Below are positions 16,934-25,706 of a stretch of 39,579 nt of DNA, piece by piece. Source of the stretch: an uncultured Verrucomicrobiota bacterium (GTDB lineage Bacteria; Verrucomicrobiota; Verrucomicrobiia; Chthoniobacterales; SZAS-18). The notes below the pieces were generated by a model. That model worked only from the letters and a program-made list of their open reading frames with translations. It ran no database searches and was not told the origin of the DNA. A program made the translations under genes and the position numbers. Every line of letters begins with the position of its first letter. The stretch's first letter is position 1. The DNA is taken from assembly GCA_937859745.1 (NCBI GenBank), contig CALMAQ010000126.1:1-39579 (forward strand), read 5' to 3'.

Positions 16934-19900
16934 TCAGCGCGGGCGCTCGGGCGCTGCCACGTTGGCAAGCGCAGCCCGCTGACGATCAACGGGCTCCAGG
17001 AATGGAAATCCCAAAATCGGCTCCATCCCGGAGTTTGAACCCTGCTCACCGAGTTTGGAACCGGCACCCTGGATCAGGATCACCCTGGCGTTGTAACTCT
17101 CGTAGACGATCCGCCCGTAATTGGCGAAGTACGCCAGCACGTCTGGCTGGTTCAGTTGCCCGAACTGGAGCGGGGCCTGGATCACCCACGTTCGCGGCGC
17201 AAGGTCGACCACTTCGCGCAACTCCTTCGCGTCGCGGATCACAGGGTTCCCGACGAACTTATCCCGGAAGAAGGGGGCATCGACCGATGTTTCGTAGGTG
17301 ATCTGTTGCACGAGCAGCGAGTTGAGGAAGTACCCGCCCGTGTTTCCGGAGTAGTATTCGTAAACGTGCGGGATGCCGGGAATTACCACGTCGCCCGGCC
17401 GCATGTGCTCCTTGACGAAGATGCTCGCACCGCGGTAATCCACGCGGTAACTGCCCATGCGGATGTTCAGACCGGGGACTTCGGCCTCGACACACAAACG
17501 GTAGGCCTTGAGCAACCAGGTGCTCGCGGAGAGTAAGACGAGCAGGGCAAAGGCTGCCATGCAGGCGTGGTTCACCCGCAGCAGCACGAGGCCGCCGAGC
17601 CGGCGGGCGGCGGCACTGGTGTCATCCCAGAGCAGGAAGACCGTCGCGGCCCCGAGGAGAAGAAGCAGGGGCTGGTAGAACAGGCAGTACCGCGGAGCGT
17701 AAACCGGCAGGAAGTTTGTGTAGCAGAGGAGCGATCCGCCAATCGCGACAAACAGGTAGCGGAACGCTGGTTTTCGCCAGTAGAAGTACGCGCAGACACA
17801 GATCGTGACCGTCAGGAAGAAATGGTTTTCACTGAACGGCAGCTTCCGGAGGTAGTAATAGGGATCGTAATTCGAATCCAGGAAGTAGAGCGACGGCGTG
17901 CTGATGGTGCTCAGACCCACGCCGACCAGCAGGTAGGGATCGTTGACCAGGAACCGCACGCAAAGCTGGCCCGCGACGACGAAGGTCATCCAGAAAAGGC
18001 ACCGGTAGAAGAGCCAATCCCGGACCCACCAGAACTCGCCCCACCGAACTGTCAGCAGGCAGAGGAACAACACGGGCACGATGAACCCCGTTCCCTCCCA
18101 CGACAAATACGTGGCGCAGAAACAAAGCGCGGCGACCCGGAGATAGTTCGGGTGGAACGGCCTGGTGCGAATTGCCTCGTAGAAACTCCAGAACGTCAGG
18201 ATCGAGAAAAATTGGGTCTGCGCGGGATAGAAGGCATTTTGTGCCCACCGGATGTCCACCGGCATCAAGGCGTAGATCAGGGCCGTGAACCAGCCCACGC
18301 GCCAATCGAACATCCTCCGGCCCATCCACGCCAGCAGCACGATGTTCACCGTGCTGAACAAACAGGAAGGTGCGCGCATGGCCACTTCTCCCCAGCCGAA
18401 CAAGGAGCCGAACAGCGAGAGCGTATATGAAACCAGCTCGTAGGTGGTCAGAAAACGCGCTCTCGAACCGATCATGGAATATGGCACGCCTCGTTCGAGC
18501 ACACCGTGGGCTTTGCGGATCAAGGTCATCTCGTCGTGGTCCAGCGACATGCCGGCCAGATCGTGAATACGCAGACAAAATCCCCCGGCCACGATGCCGA
18601 CCAGCAGCGCGACTTTCGCCGCGCGGGGCCACGTGATCGGGGAAGCGGTGGCCTGGCGAAGCGAAAAGAAATGGCATCCTCTCGCCGCCAGAAGGACACC
18701 GACGATTCCGACGATAAACTTTTCTTGAAAGGCAAAGTTGGCCGGGAGGCGGTAGTCATAACTGACCAGCCAGATGTACAGCGCGAGGCAGAAGGCCGGG
18801 GCATGCAGGAAGGCGTCACGCAACAACACCTCGTCGAATGGCGCGCCCGCAACGGAAGCAACGAAATAGCTGCACAGGAAAGCGAGTCCCAGGACCGCGG
18901 CGAAGATTGCCAGGTAGGCGAGCGTCCATTGGGCGATGCCTTCCGAGTCGTAGAGCGGGACCGTCAGCGAGGCGGCGGCAGCCTGCGGCAAGACTCCCCA
19001 AGGAGGCTGTCCGTACACGCCGGCGGAGGTCGCGGGCATCGTCTTGATGGCGTGCAAGCCGCCCCATTGCGTCACGGCCCGCCAGACGCCGATGCCCGTA
19101 AAACGTCGCACCTCGCCGTTTGCCCGGATGGTGAAGCCGTCCGCCAGCATGGCCGCGGGCCCTTGCGGGGAGCGCAGGCGGATGACGATCTCGTTTTCGC
19201 CGTTCCGCAGCCAGGTGGTGATGTTGTAGAGCTGGAACGTCAAGCCCGTGGTGGCCTGCGGCACTTGGGCGACCACCGGTTGGCCTCCATCCAGCGAATC
19301 ATAGGCGGGCAATTGTACCGGCGCTGGCGTCGCGGCGGGGGCAGCATCGTCGGGCGGTGGCGGTGCCAGGATCATGTTGAGTGGCGTGTTCGTCAGAGAC
19401 GGCACGCTGGGGGACGTGGTCACGGCTGGAACGACGCCAGATTGGCCGATGCGCTCGAACGGTGACGATTTCACCACCGGCATCCGAAGTGTTTCCAGGG
19501 CACGCAGCTTTCCGTTGACGATCAACTCGTAGCTACCGGTCGCTGCGATTTGCAGCCACGACTCGCACCGTGCATCCGCGACGCGAAAGCTGGCGCTGAA
19601 ACCTTGATCGTGTGCGGCCGAGGTTGAGGCGGCAAGCCACTGACCCTGCGGCGCGGTGGCGAGCGCGCTGGGATCAAGATCGACCTGGTTCACATGGGGA
19701 TCGAAGTGCGCGGCGGATTTAGCCCTGGTCCATTTCGTCGCGTCAAAATTCACCGCGCTCCAGTGCATGCCCGGCGGCACCAGCCCGGTGTTGGGAGCAG
19801 CGCGCCAGGTATCGTCGGAGACGACATCGACCGCCGGAGCACCGGCGGATTGGGTCGTCAGCCGTGCGATGAGCCGTGCGGGATCGGGATAAATCGTGCG

Positions 19901-20287
19901 GCTGACGAGCACGCCGACCGCATTGTGGCCGGCGTGGAGCAGCGTTTTCAGATCGAACACGCCGCTGGTGTTCGTCGCGTCAAACTCGTTCGAGGCCACG
20001 ATGGAGCCATTGACGAACAACTCGAACGAGTCGCTTGCGCCGATCTGCATCCACGCCTGGTCGGCGGCGGAAGGCAGATAAATGTCTTTGCGGAAATAGA
20101 CGATGGGCGCAGCCTGTTCCGGCTCGAGCCAGCGCGCCGCGCCGAAATCGAGATCGTAGTGAGGCGTCGGTGCCGCGATGAACGTGCGGATGAAAAAGTA
20201 ACCGAATAGGAGCGTGAAAGCGACGACGATGCCGGCGGCGCACCACCCGTCCCGTCGGCTGAGCAAGGGTCCGATCCACGCACGCAT
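16934..20287 (-). CDS. Large membrane glycosyltransferase (GT-C/GT39-like) with N-terminal beta-sandwich region
   Basis: A 1117-aa protein. One membrane helix (about 18-37) is followed by some 400 residues without hydrophobic helices. This region holds two similar beta-rich units: SFELFVNGSIVASN at 87-100, and SYELIVNGKLRALE at 252-265 with NITTWLRNGENEIVIRLRSP (355-374). These resemble the jelly-roll sugar-binding domains of GH2-type glycosidases. A Pro-rich stretch (about 309-327) interrupts the second unit. From about 452 on, ten or more membrane segments follow. The loop LDHDEM (582-587) supplies the acidic pair of GT-C/GT39 enzymes, which transfer sugars from polyprenyl phosphate outside the cytoplasm. 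A soluble tail follows from about 950. Its ATG comes 1 nt after the stop of the TPR gene, so translation is coupled. The fusion layout is uncommon. Confidence 0.8.
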   Translation of the reverse strand: MRAWIGPLLSRRDGWCAAGIVVAFTLLFGYFFIRTFIAAPTPHYDLDFGAARWLEPEQAAPIVYFRKDIYLPSAADQAWMQIGASDSFELFVNGSIVASNEFDATNTSGVFDLKTLLHAGHNAVGVLVSRTIYPDPARLIARLTTQSAGAPAVDVVSDDTWRAAPNTGLVPPGMHWSAVNFDATKWTRAKSAAHFDPHVNQVDLDPSALATAPQGQWLAASTSAAHDQGFSASFRVADARCESWLQIAATGSYELIVNGKLRALETLRMPVVKSSPFERIGQSGVVPAVTTSPSVPSLTNTPLNMILAPPPPDDAAPAATPAPVQLPAYDSLDGGQPVVAQVPQATTGLTFQLYNITTWLRNGENEIVIRLRSPQGPAAMLADGFTIRANGEVRRFTGIGVWRAVTQWGGLHAIKTMPATSAGVYGQPPWGVLPQAAAASLTVPLYDSEGIAQWTLAYLAIFAAVLGLAFLCSYFVASVAGAPFDEVLLRDAFLHAPAFCLALYIWLVSYDYRLPANFAFQEKFIVGIVGVLLAARGCHFFSLRQATASPITWPRAAKVALLVGIVAGGFCLRIHDLAGMSLDHDEMTLIRKAHGVLERGVPYSMIGSRARFLTTYELVSYTLSLFGSLFGWGEVAMRAPSCLFSTVNIVLLAWMGRRMFDWRVGWFTALIYALMPVDIRWAQNAFYPAQTQFFSILTFWSFYEAIRTRPFHPNYLRVAALCFCATYLSWEGTGFIVPVLFLCLLTVRWGEFWWVRDWLFYRCLFWMTFVVAGQLCVRFLVNDPYLLVGVGLSTISTPSLYFLDSNYDPYYYLRKLPFSENHFFLTVTICVCAYFYWRKPAFRYLFVAIGGSLLCYTNFLPVYAPRYCLFYQPLLLLLGAATVFLLWDDTSAAARRLGGLVLLRVNHACMAAFALLVLLSASTWLLKAYRLCVEAEVPGLNIRMGSYRVDYRGASIFVKEHMRPGDVVIPGIPHVYEYYSGNTGGYFLNSLLVQQITYETSVDAPFFRDKFVGNPVIRDAKELREVVDLAPRTWVIQAPLQFGQLNQPDVLAYFANYGRIVYESYNARVILIQGAGSKLGEQGSNSGMEPILGFPFLEPVDRQRAALANVAAPERPR

Positions 20288-20288
20288 A

Positions 20289-21605
20289 TCAATTGCCCGT
20301 CAGTGCGCCCAGCCCCCGCGGATTGATGATATAATCGAGCTTGAACGAATTTTGGTAGCAACCACGCGCGCTCGCATGGTCGTCAAGCTTCGTGTAACAA
20401 TCGCCCATGTCGGAATAAACGTCCGCCATCGCGTACGTGTTCGAGGCACGCTGGCAAAAGCGCTCCCCCGCCGCGATGGCCTCACGGTACAGCCCGATGT
20501 CGAAGTTGGCGCGCGCGGCATAAAACAACGCCTGGAGCTGAAAAGAGTCTTCCTGGTAGGCTCCCTGCCATTGCGCGAGCGCCGCACCAAATGCCTGCTG
20601 GCCGTAAAGCGTCAACCCGAAGTAGGTCATCAACCGCGCCGCTTCCCGATGCGCGATCATTCCGAGGTCGCCGCCAGCGCGTGCGGCGAGGTGGTACTCG
20701 GAGACGGAATCTGGCTGCATCCCCTGATTTTCCAGGACCTGACCTTTGTAAAGATGGTACTCAGGCGAGTCGGAAACACCCCGCGCCTCGTCGATAGCAC
20801 CGATCTGTTCGTAAAGCTCCGGCCCCAGGGCATACCAGCGGTCCATCCGCATCACCGCCCGATAGAGTTCCGTCGCCCGGACCGCATCGCCGCGCGCCTG
20901 CGCGAGGTAGGCGCGGTCGAGCAGGGTACTGGCGTAATACGGCTTCGCCAGAAAGAGCGTGGAAAGACCGACCAATCCCAGCAGCGTGCCCGCGAAAACC
21001 CGCGGCAGGTCGCGGGTGGGCAGAAGCGACACGCCTTGAAAAAAGACGATCAATGCGGCGAGGACAAAGGCGTACCAGCCATGCGTGAGGTAATACCACG
21101 CCGTCACGCCGCGTTCCCAGAGGGTATCAAACGCGAGGCTCGGCCACAGGCCGGGCTCCCGGCCTTGGTTCACCGGCAGAAAGGCCTGGGTGAACAAAAG
21201 AACTTTCTGGCGCTGATCGAACTCCGAGGCCAGACGGCGCAGGATGTCGGGATTTGAGAACGCGATCTGCAAGGGCACGGCGAGCGCCAGCGCGAGCAGC
21301 ACCGCCCCGCCGCCAACCACCGCGCGGCGGTCGATCCACGTGGCGATCATCGTCAGCGCGAACACCGCAAAGCCAATCGCCCCGAACGAGCTTAACTGCA
21401 GGTGCGGCAACACGGGAACGTCCCGCAGGAGCGCCAGCTGCAAACCGCGCGGGTCCTTGCCCAAGGGGAAATCCACCCAGGGAAGAACCGCCGCGACCAG
21501 CAACCAGAACGCGGCGATCGCAAAAGCTGCGTTCTTCGCCTGCCGCTCGGCCAAGGCGATCAGCCAGGTGAGCGAGCGGTCGGCCACGGCAACGAGGCGG
21601 TTCAT
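20289..21605 (-). CDS. Membrane protein with C-terminal TPR-like repeats
   Basis: A 438-aa protein. About six membrane segments occupy the first 220 residues. A helical region then follows with pairs of helices of the TPR type, for example LLDRAYLAQARGDAVRATEL and ALFYAARANFDIGLYREAI, ending near 430 with DVYSDMGDCYTKLDDHASA. The start ATG at 21605 overlaps the flippase stop in an ATGA and has a strong GGAGG site five bases upstream, so this start is secure. TPR proteins act as periplasmic scaffolds in alginate, Pel and cellulose export (AlgK, PelB, BcsC); a scaffold role between membrane machinery and the channel is inferred here. The membrane part has no recognised polymerase motif, though a polymerase role cannot be excluded. 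Confidence 0.75.
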   Translation of the reverse strand: MNRLVAVADRSLTWLIALAERQAKNAAFAIAAFWLLVAAVLPWVDFPLGKDPRGLQLALLRDVPVLPHLQLSSFGAIGFAVFALTMIATWIDRRAVVGGGAVLLALALAVPLQIAFSNPDILRRLASEFDQRQKVLLFTQAFLPVNQGREPGLWPSLAFDTLWERGVTAWYYLTHGWYAFVLAALIVFFQGVSLLPTRDLPRVFAGTLLGLVGLSTLFLAKPYYASTLLDRAYLAQARGDAVRATELYRAVMRMDRWYALGPELYEQIGAIDEARGVSDSPEYHLYKGQVLENQGMQPDSVSEYHLAARAGGDLGMIAHREAARLMTYFGLTLYGQQAFGAALAQWQGAYQEDSFQLQALFYAARANFDIGLYREAIAAGERFCQRASNTYAMADVYSDMGDCYTKLDDHASARGCYQNSFKLDYIINPRGLGALTGN

Positions 21606-23083
21606 GTTTTCCTCCGCAAGGTGGTTGACCAGTAGGCAAGCATCGGCCGGATAAAGGCGATGCCCTCGCGCGTGCTGGCGATCTCTTCCTCGGCAAACGT
21701 CCCCACCGCCCACAGCACGCCGAGGTACACGACCAACGAGGCGGCACCCCCGAGAACCTGCCAAGGGAACGACAGCGATTTCACCGCGAAGAGCAACGTG
21801 GCCATCGCGACGCTGGCAACCAGGGGACGCCAGAGCACATCGGCTAGCGAAAAGCGCAGACCGAGCCGGGAAAGCTGCGCGATCCAAACGCCAACGACGA
21901 GGAATTCCGTCACGAGGAAAGCGACGCACGGACCGAGGAACCCGAAGGATGGGATCAGCGCGGCATCGAGCAAAAGCCGCAATGCTCCGCAGATGCTCGT
22001 GCTCACGAGAAATCGCCGCTGCTCATCAAGGGCGGCAAACAGGTAGGGAAAAAGAGTGGAGGCAAAAAGAGGCACCATGCCCGCCCCCAGGAGCTGCATG
22101 GCGGGAACGGCGGCAGCGTATTTAGGGTCCATCGCGTAGCGGATGACGGCATCAGACCAGGCGACGAGGAAGACCCCGAACGGAAAGCTCATCAAGGAAA
22201 AGTACTTCATGCTTCGCCGGTAGGCGTCACCGAGCTTTTCGCGCGATTCCACCGCGAGCCTGGAATAAAGGGGGAAGAGCGGGAGCGCGAGCGTTTCGGG
22301 CACCATCCGCAGCGCCATGCCGATGCGGTACGGGCCGCTGAAAAGTCCGACCGCATTGAAATCGGCCATCGACTTCAACACCAGCACGTCCGCCTGCAGC
22401 GCGAGTTGGCGGAGCATGACACCGCCGCCCATCGGCAACGCGGTGATCAGCAATTTTTTCCAGAGGGCGCGGTCGGCGATCAGGTGCGCGCGCAGGTAAA
22501 AACGGGTAACGATGAAATAGTAGTAAGCCCACAGCGCCCAGACCGCCGCGAGGTGCGCGACGGCGATCCCGACAAGGCCCGAGGACCGATGGAGGGCAAC
22601 GAACACGACCGCAAACAGCACCACCTTGTGCAGCACGTAGCCGAGTTGGTTCAACTCGTTGTCTTCATACGCGCGCAACACCGCGCCGTAGCCCGAAGCG
22701 TGGAACTGCGAGAGCGCGGAGAGACCCATCAGCGCCGCCGCCACCTTCACCTCGAAGCTGATCCGCAGAAACGGCAGCAACGCCAGCATGACCAGGCCCA
22801 CCGTGATGGATAAGATCCAGATCAACGCGATGGCAGCGCCGACGATCCGCGCCTGATTTTCGCGTTGGGTGGCGACCTCCCGCACGAGGATTCGACTGAG
22901 ACCCGAGTCGGCAAGGAACTGGAAAAACATCGCGAACGCGAGCACCCACGAGTACTTGCCGAACTCCGCGACAGGCACTTTTTTCGCGATGAAGAGAATC
23001 GTCGCGAGGTGGATGCCACCCCCGACAACCGCCGCGAGCACGCCGAAGACGGCGTTTTTGACGATGCGTTGTGATTGTTTCAT
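21602..23083 (-). CDS. MOP-superfamily polysaccharide flippase (Wzx-like)
   Basis: A 493-aa protein with about 12-14 membrane segments. It begins with KNAVFGVLAAVVGGGIHLATI, split by the family-typical short loops, and SWVLAFAMFFQFLADSGLSR around residues 45-65, as in PST/Wzx flippases that move lipid-linked oligosaccharides across the inner membrane. The start at 23083 gives a 4-bp ATGA overlap with the TolC gene; an ATG nine bases earlier is less likely. Its own stop makes an ATGA with the next gene, so three consecutive genes are translationally coupled. This places a flippase directly behind an adaptor and an outer-membrane channel in one unit, which is unusual. Confidence 0.88.
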   Translation of the reverse strand: MKQSQRIVKNAVFGVLAAVVGGGIHLATILFIAKKVPVAEFGKYSWVLAFAMFFQFLADSGLSRILVREVATQRENQARIVGAAIALIWILSITVGLVMLALLPFLRISFEVKVAAALMGLSALSQFHASGYGAVLRAYEDNELNQLGYVLHKVVLFAVVFVALHRSSGLVGIAVAHLAAVWALWAYYYFIVTRFYLRAHLIADRALWKKLLITALPMGGGVMLRQLALQADVLVLKSMADFNAVGLFSGPYRIGMALRMVPETLALPLFPLYSRLAVESREKLGDAYRRSMKYFSLMSFPFGVFLVAWSDAVIRYAMDPKYAAAVPAMQLLGAGMVPLFASTLFPYLFAALDEQRRFLVSTSICGALRLLLDAALIPSFGFLGPCVAFLVTEFLVVGVWIAQLSRLGLRFSLADVLWRPLVASVAMATLLFAVKSLSFPWQVLGGAASLVVYLGVLWAVGTFAEEEIASTREGIAFIRPMLAYWSTTLRRKT

Positions 23084-24438
23084 TGGATCCACGTCCAGGT
23101 TCCGCCGGTGGCGTATTGGATCGTGGCAAATTGCTGCAACTCCTGCCGACGCTCGTCGTCGAGTGCTTCTTGCTTATCGACCTGCACCAACTCAGCATCG
23201 ATGGCGCTCAGCGGTGGGACCAGCCCGGCTTGCGACTGCGAGCGAGCCACCTGGAAGGCGGTGTCAGCCTGGATCGCGTCGCTTTCGTACGCGGCGGCCA
23301 GCGCCTGGATGACGATCAGCGAGCCGTAGGCATCCAAAATTGTGTTGCGAATGTCATCGGCGACCTTTTCCAGGCGGATTTTTTCCGACAGGTATTTGTC
23401 CTTGGCCGCATGTTTATTCGCGCTGAGCGCCCCGAAATCGAAAATCGGCACGCTGACCACGACCGCGCCGGTATAAAGGTGTCGGTCAGTCGATCCGGTC
23501 AGATTATCCCCGTAAACGTAGTTCGAGTTCAACGTGATTTGCGGGTAGGTCTGCGCCCGGGCGATCCGGTAGCTGTTGAACTGCTGGTCCACCACCGCGT
23601 TCTGCACGCCCACGCCGGGATGCTTTGCGAACGCATCGGCGAGCAGTTTATCGGTCGGAGGCAGGACCGGCGCACGAGGCAATTTGGTGGAAACGGCCAA
23701 CCCTTCAGGTTTCATTCCGATCAACGCGGCGAGATGCAGCCGCGCGGAGGCATCCTGTGCTTTCGAGAGCTGTAACACCTGCCGGCTCGAAGCGAGTTGC
23801 GCCTGAGCAGCGGCGGTGTCGGTCGGCAGCTTCAGGCCGAGTTGCATCTGTTTCTGGATGGTCGCCAGCCGCTGTTCGCACAACTCCACGCGCCGGGTAT
23901 CCAGCCGCAGCCGCCCGGCGCGCGTCGCGGCTTCCAGGAAGGAGGTTGCCACGATCAGGATAATTTGCTCGCGCTTGAGGTCCTTGGTCCAGGTCAGCAC
24001 GGTTCTCTGGGCCTTGGCCACGTCCACCGCCGGGGCATCGTTCAGACCGAAGATGCTACCGTCTTTGTACAGGTTGTAATTCAAAGCGAGCGACCCATAA
24101 CCGAGCAGTCCCGACCTCGACCGGTTGGTTAACAGACCGTTGTTCTCCACATCGACGACGTTGAGCAGCGAGAAGGTGTTCGTTGGCTCACCCGACGCTC
24201 CCTGGAGGGTCAGCGTTCCGGAGATCGACGGCAGCAAACCGGCGCGCACCGACGTGATGGTTTCGCCCGCGGCTTTGATCTCGTAGTCGGCCGCCCGCAA
24301 ATCCGGGCTGCGGCCAAGCGCGATGTCCACACAGTTGGTCAGTGTGAGCGGGCGCGTCTGGGCGAACGCGAGCAGCGGCGCGAAGAGCGCGACCGCAAAA
24401 ACGACGCGGGCGCGATCAGCGCCGCGCGTCGGCAGCAT
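23080..24438 (-). CDS. TolC-family outer-membrane channel protein
   Basis: A precursor of about 452 aa. A signal peptide ends around AFAQ, before TRPLTLTNCVDIALGRSPDL, the usual opening of outer-membrane efflux (OEP) proteins. Two OEP repeats with long coiled-coil helices follow, for example QKQMQLGLKLPTDTAAAQAQ in the first half and RSQSQAGLVPPLSAIDAELV in the second. The start is uncertain: ATG 24438 gives a normal short signal peptide, while ATG 24456 and an earlier codon at 24489 are also in frame. All of them overlap the end of the adaptor gene. The protein would form a trimeric tunnel across the outer membrane and periplasm, docking with the adaptor encoded just upstream. It is coupled to the flippase by an ATGA. 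Confidence 0.9.
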   Translation of the reverse strand: MLPTRGADRARVVFAVALFAPLLAFAQTRPLTLTNCVDIALGRSPDLRAADYEIKAAGETITSVRAGLLPSISGTLTLQGASGEPTNTFSLLNVVDVENNGLLTNRSRSGLLGYGSLALNYNLYKDGSIFGLNDAPAVDVAKAQRTVLTWTKDLKREQIILIVATSFLEAATRAGRLRLDTRRVELCEQRLATIQKQMQLGLKLPTDTAAAQAQLASSRQVLQLSKAQDASARLHLAALIGMKPEGLAVSTKLPRAPVLPPTDKLLADAFAKHPGVGVQNAVVDQQFNSYRIARAQTYPQITLNSNYVYGDNLTGSTDRHLYTGAVVVSVPIFDFGALSANKHAAKDKYLSEKIRLEKVADDIRNTILDAYGSLIVIQALAAAYESDAIQADTAFQVARSQSQAGLVPPLSAIDAELVQVDKQEALDDERRQELQQFATIQYATGGTWTWIQ

Positions 24439-25576
24439 TAATGCGAACTTCGTCATTTTCCAAAAGATAAAGCTGTCCAGTGACCACAATCGATTCGCCT
24501 TCCTGCAAGCCAGAGAGAATTTCCGTGAACGCCCCGGACATCATGCCGATCCGCACGGGCCGCTGGTGCGCCCGGTCCCGTGGGTCGATGACAAACACGC
24601 TCGCGTGATCGCCAACCGGGTTCAGCACGGCCGTGTTTGGCACCGCCAACGCCCGGCGGGAGAGCGTCAGGCGCGCGAACCCGGTGAGCCCCGGCGTGAG
24701 GCGCCAGCCCGGATTGTCGATCTTGATGTAAGCGGCGAAGGAATGCGTCAGCGGGTTGGTCTGGGGATCAATTTTCTCGACGTTGCCGGTGAACACCTCG
24801 CCGGGGTACGCATCGAATCCCGCCTCCGCGGCCATGTTCAGGTGGATCGAGCCGACCTTCTCTTCTCCGATGAGCGCCTTCAGGTAAATGTGGTCGATCT
24901 CGCCGATCTGGGCGATTTCTTCGTCGAGCTTCGCGGTTTCGTTGAGATTCGCAGGACGCTCGATCACGACGCCGTTCACGGGCGACGACAACACCGTGTA
25001 TTCGAGATCGACCTCGGATTGCACCAGGGCTTCCTGCGCGGCAGCGATGGTTTGCCGGGCGGTTGCCAGGTTGCTCTCCGCCGTCTCGACGTCGTAATCG
25101 GCGGCCATGTGCCGTTCCTGTAATGCGAGGAGGCGCTTGAGCTGTATTTCGTAGTTTTTCGCCTTCACCTTGCTGGCCTCCAGCAACCCGCGGTTGGCAT
25201 CAACCGTCGCCTTCGTGATGCGGTCATCGAACTTTGCGAGCAGGTCGCCGCTTTTTACGAAAGAGCCAACGTTGACGGGCAGTTGGACGATGCGGGCTTG
25301 GACCTTTGTGGTCACGTTGACGGTGGTATATTGCACCGTCTGGCCGCTGCCGCCGACCACTTCATTGATCGTGGTGATTCGTGCCGGAGCGACTTCGACG
25401 GGAATCGGCCCCCGCAACGTCCGTGCCTTGAGTTGATCGGTGTTCCGCTCGTGAATGATTACCTTCACGGCGAGGACTGCGAGCACGGTGCTGCCGAGCG
25501 CCACCAAGATCCAAGGCAGGATTTTGGCGCGCGAACGCCGACCTGGCAGAACGGATTTGTGCACGGTGATAGCCAC
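24416..25576 (-). CDS. HlyD/RND-type periplasmic adaptor (membrane fusion protein)
   Basis: A 386-aa adaptor. One membrane anchor lies at about 18-42. The first lipoyl half is VQARIVQLPVNVGSFVKSGD (about 92-111), a coiled-coil hairpin covers about 122-190, the second lipoyl half VLSSPVNGVVIERPANLNE follows near 195-213, and then come beta-barrel and membrane-proximal domains. Such proteins bridge an inner-membrane transporter to a TolC channel. The first in-frame start is GTG at 25576; a second GTG at 25564 is possible. Its 3' end overlaps the tolC-like gene. No RND or ABC pump gene lies in this run; the next membrane transporter in the unit is the flippase. A 130-bp gap separates it from the GT4 gene upstream, so it may have its own promoter. 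Confidence 0.9.
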   Translation of the reverse strand: MAITVHKSVLPGRRSRAKILPWILVALGSTVLAVLAVKVIIHERNTDQLKARTLRGPIPVEVAPARITTINEVVGGSGQTVQYTTVNVTTKVQARIVQLPVNVGSFVKSGDLLAKFDDRITKATVDANRGLLEASKVKAKNYEIQLKRLLALQERHMAADYDVETAESNLATARQTIAAAQEALVQSEVDLEYTVLSSPVNGVVIERPANLNETAKLDEEIAQIGEIDHIYLKALIGEEKVGSIHLNMAAEAGFDAYPGEVFTGNVEKIDPQTNPLTHSFAAYIKIDNPGWRLTPGLTGFARLTLSRRALAVPNTAVLNPVGDHASVFVIDPRDRAHQRPVRIGMMSGAFTEILSGLQEGESIVVTGQLYLLENDEVRINAADARR

Positions 25577-25602
25577 GGCTCAGTTGCGACCCGACCGACG
25601 AG

Positions 25603-25616
25603 TTTTCTTCGGAAAA
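25603..25616. other. UUCG-tetraloop hairpin in the gap between GT4 and adaptor genes
   Basis: On the + strand TTTTC, TTCG, GAAAA gives a 5-bp stem closed by the stable C(UUCG)G loop. The flanking genes are on the minus strand, where the loop would be CGAA, so its significance is doubtful. It lies 27 bp upstream of the adaptor start. Confidence 0.25.
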
Positions 25617-25706
25617 AGAGCGGGCGCAAACATGATCAGAGGGTGAGCATCGGCAGCGTGTGAGAGAGAACGACATGCGGCTGTCTGCCGAAGCTCCGAC
25701 GGCGGA

